Positions 63,347 through 64,000 of a DNA stretch of 64,000 nucleotides are shown one piece after another; position 1 is the first letter of the stretch; every line of letters begins with the position of its first letter. The notes beneath the pieces are model-generated. The model had not been told where the DNA came from, did no database searches, and saw only the letters and a program-made list of their open reading frames with translations. The position numbers were made by a program, and so were the translations under genes. This DNA is from Hyphomicrobiales bacterium (lineage in GTDB: Bacteria; Pseudomonadota; Alphaproteobacteria; Rhizobiales; Rhizobiaceae): the NCBI GenBank assembly GCA_900466475.1, contig UBMI01000009.1:654479-718478 (forward strand), written 5' to 3'.

Positions 63347-63655
63347 TCAGAGCTTGATCTCAACATCGACACCGGCGGCGAGATCGAGCTTCATCAGCGC
63401 GTCTACCGTCTGCGGGGTCGGGTCTACGATGTCGAGCAGGCGCTTATGCGTGCGCATCTCGAACTGTTCGCGGCTCTTCTTGTCGATGTGCGGGGACCGG
63501 TTGACCGTAAACTTCTCGATGCGGGTCGGAAGCGGAACGGGGCCCCGGACGCTAGCACCGGTGCGCTTCGCCGTCGACACGATCTCGCGCGTGGAAGCAT
63601 CGAGAATCCGGTGATCGAACGCCTTCAGGCGAATGCGGATATTTTGGCCGTTCAT
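63347..63655 (-). CDS. rpsJ: 30S ribosomal protein S10
   Basis: A 102-aa protein of the 30S head; also the NusE antitermination factor. [76 protein letters not shown] is diagnostic. First of the S10 block after a 306-bp gap from tuf. Confidence 0.99.
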   Translation of the reverse strand: MNGQNIRIRLKAFDHRILDASTREIVSTAKRTGASVRGPVPLPTRIEKFTVNRSPHIDKKSREQFEMRTHKRLLDIVDPTPQTVDALMKLDLAAGVDVEIKL

Positions 63656-63961
63656 TCGACGTTATCCTTGTGTTTGTTTTCCGCATGTCTTTGGACAAGA
63701 CACGGGTTTTTCTTTCTTCCTAAGGCGGACCACCGGTTTCAAAGATCGAGAGAGACGCCTGTTACGGCACCCCTATCCACTCTTCAGGGCCTTTTGACCC
63801 ACCTTATTGTTTGTTTAGTCGCCGCTTCGTCATCCAAAGCGTTACGCAAATCGCGCTCGCGCGCCATTTGCAACATTTCTGTGTAATAAGCAAGCGGCTT
63901 GCGCCGCCTGCATCATAATAATGTCATCGAATCGGCTGCCCCACCGGAGCAGCCGAATGAA
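63656..63961 (-). other. 306-bp gap between tuf and rpsJ
   Basis: No gene seen. CGGCTGC/GCAGCCG (63933-63939 with 63949-63955) forms a 7-bp hairpin 6 bp after the tuf stop, without a strong U-tract. The rest may hold a promoter for the S10 block. I did not recognise an L4-type leader structure. Confidence 0.5.
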
Positions 63962-64000
63962 TTACTCGATGATGGAAGCCACGATGCCTGCACCGACGGT
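63962..64000 (-). CDS. tuf: Elongation factor Tu, last 12 codons only
   Basis: The minus strand from the window edge reads TVGAGIVASIIE then TAA (63962-63964), which is the conserved C-terminus of EF-Tu. It is the expected gene upstream of rpsJ in the str-S10 arrangement. Only 39 bases are in the window, too short for any other statement. Confidence 0.9.
   Translation of the reverse strand, partial: TVGAGIVASIIE

Noticed and set aside
1..64000. CRISPR arrays, insertion sequences, prophage, integrase or toxin-antitoxin modules
   Set aside because: No regular repeats, transposase or integrase motifs or phage genes were seen. The tRNA-Leu gene has no integrase beside it.

Overview
The window is about 64 kb of GC-rich chromosome from an alphaproteobacterium, most likely a member of Rhizobiaceae (Rhizobium/Agrobacterium group). 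This rests on the codon bias, the tuf-S10-spc-alpha ribosomal cluster with adk between secY and rpsM, a B12-dependent class II ribonucleotide reductase, the MsrPQ system, and several short conserved proteins typical of rhizobia. Function calls come from reading translations and motifs only; no database search was run.

Layout. 1-3134: a tight plus-strand run for cysteine metabolism (cysK-like, AlaX-type editing protein, sseA, GNAT). 3234-6449: DUF1203 protein, then alanine dehydrogenase divergent from its probable Lrp/AsnC regulator, and an EamA exporter. 6537-9579: PilZ protein, Tat-exported cyclic phosphodiesterase/nucleotidase, DUF2087 protein. 9768-13001: two divergent regulator/enzyme pairs (LysR-azoreductase, TetR-SDR), the second with a perfect 18-bp palindrome. 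13013-20438: diguanylate cyclase, HlyU-like protein, threonine dehydratase, VanZ-like protein, tRNA-Leu(UAA), wrbA, CinA-like protein, UspA, xanthine phosphoribosyltransferase. 20594-27863: periplasmic protein, long regulatory gap with NrdR-type boxes, nrdJ with a strong terminator, and a two-component system. 28004-38828: accessory metabolism and small proteins, including a DapA-family protein that has lost its Schiff-base lysine and an HSL-type hydrolase that has lost its nucleophilic serine. 38864-48830: rarA, a DegP-type protease, MarR/GFA pair with an 18-bp inverted-repeat operator, ilvD, msrPQ, DUF2809, DUF817, VOC. 48860-64000: minus-strand ribosomal protein cluster from the 3' end of tuf to rplQ.

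How it works together. The ribosomal cluster is one co-directional block with mostly 2-40 bp gaps, but each gap longer than about 90 bp between its genes from rpsJ to rplQ contains at least one strong inverted repeat, several followed by a U-tract on the coding strand. The block may therefore be several partly separated transcription units. Many accessory genes sit as divergent regulator/target pairs with visible palindromes, suggesting small self-contained sensing modules (alanine, quinone/azo stress, aldehyde or thiol stress).

I found no mobile element, prophage, CRISPR array, defence island or obviously new multi-gene system. The most interesting signals are the two family members with missing catalytic residues, the segmented ribosomal cluster, and the clean uncharacterised operators.
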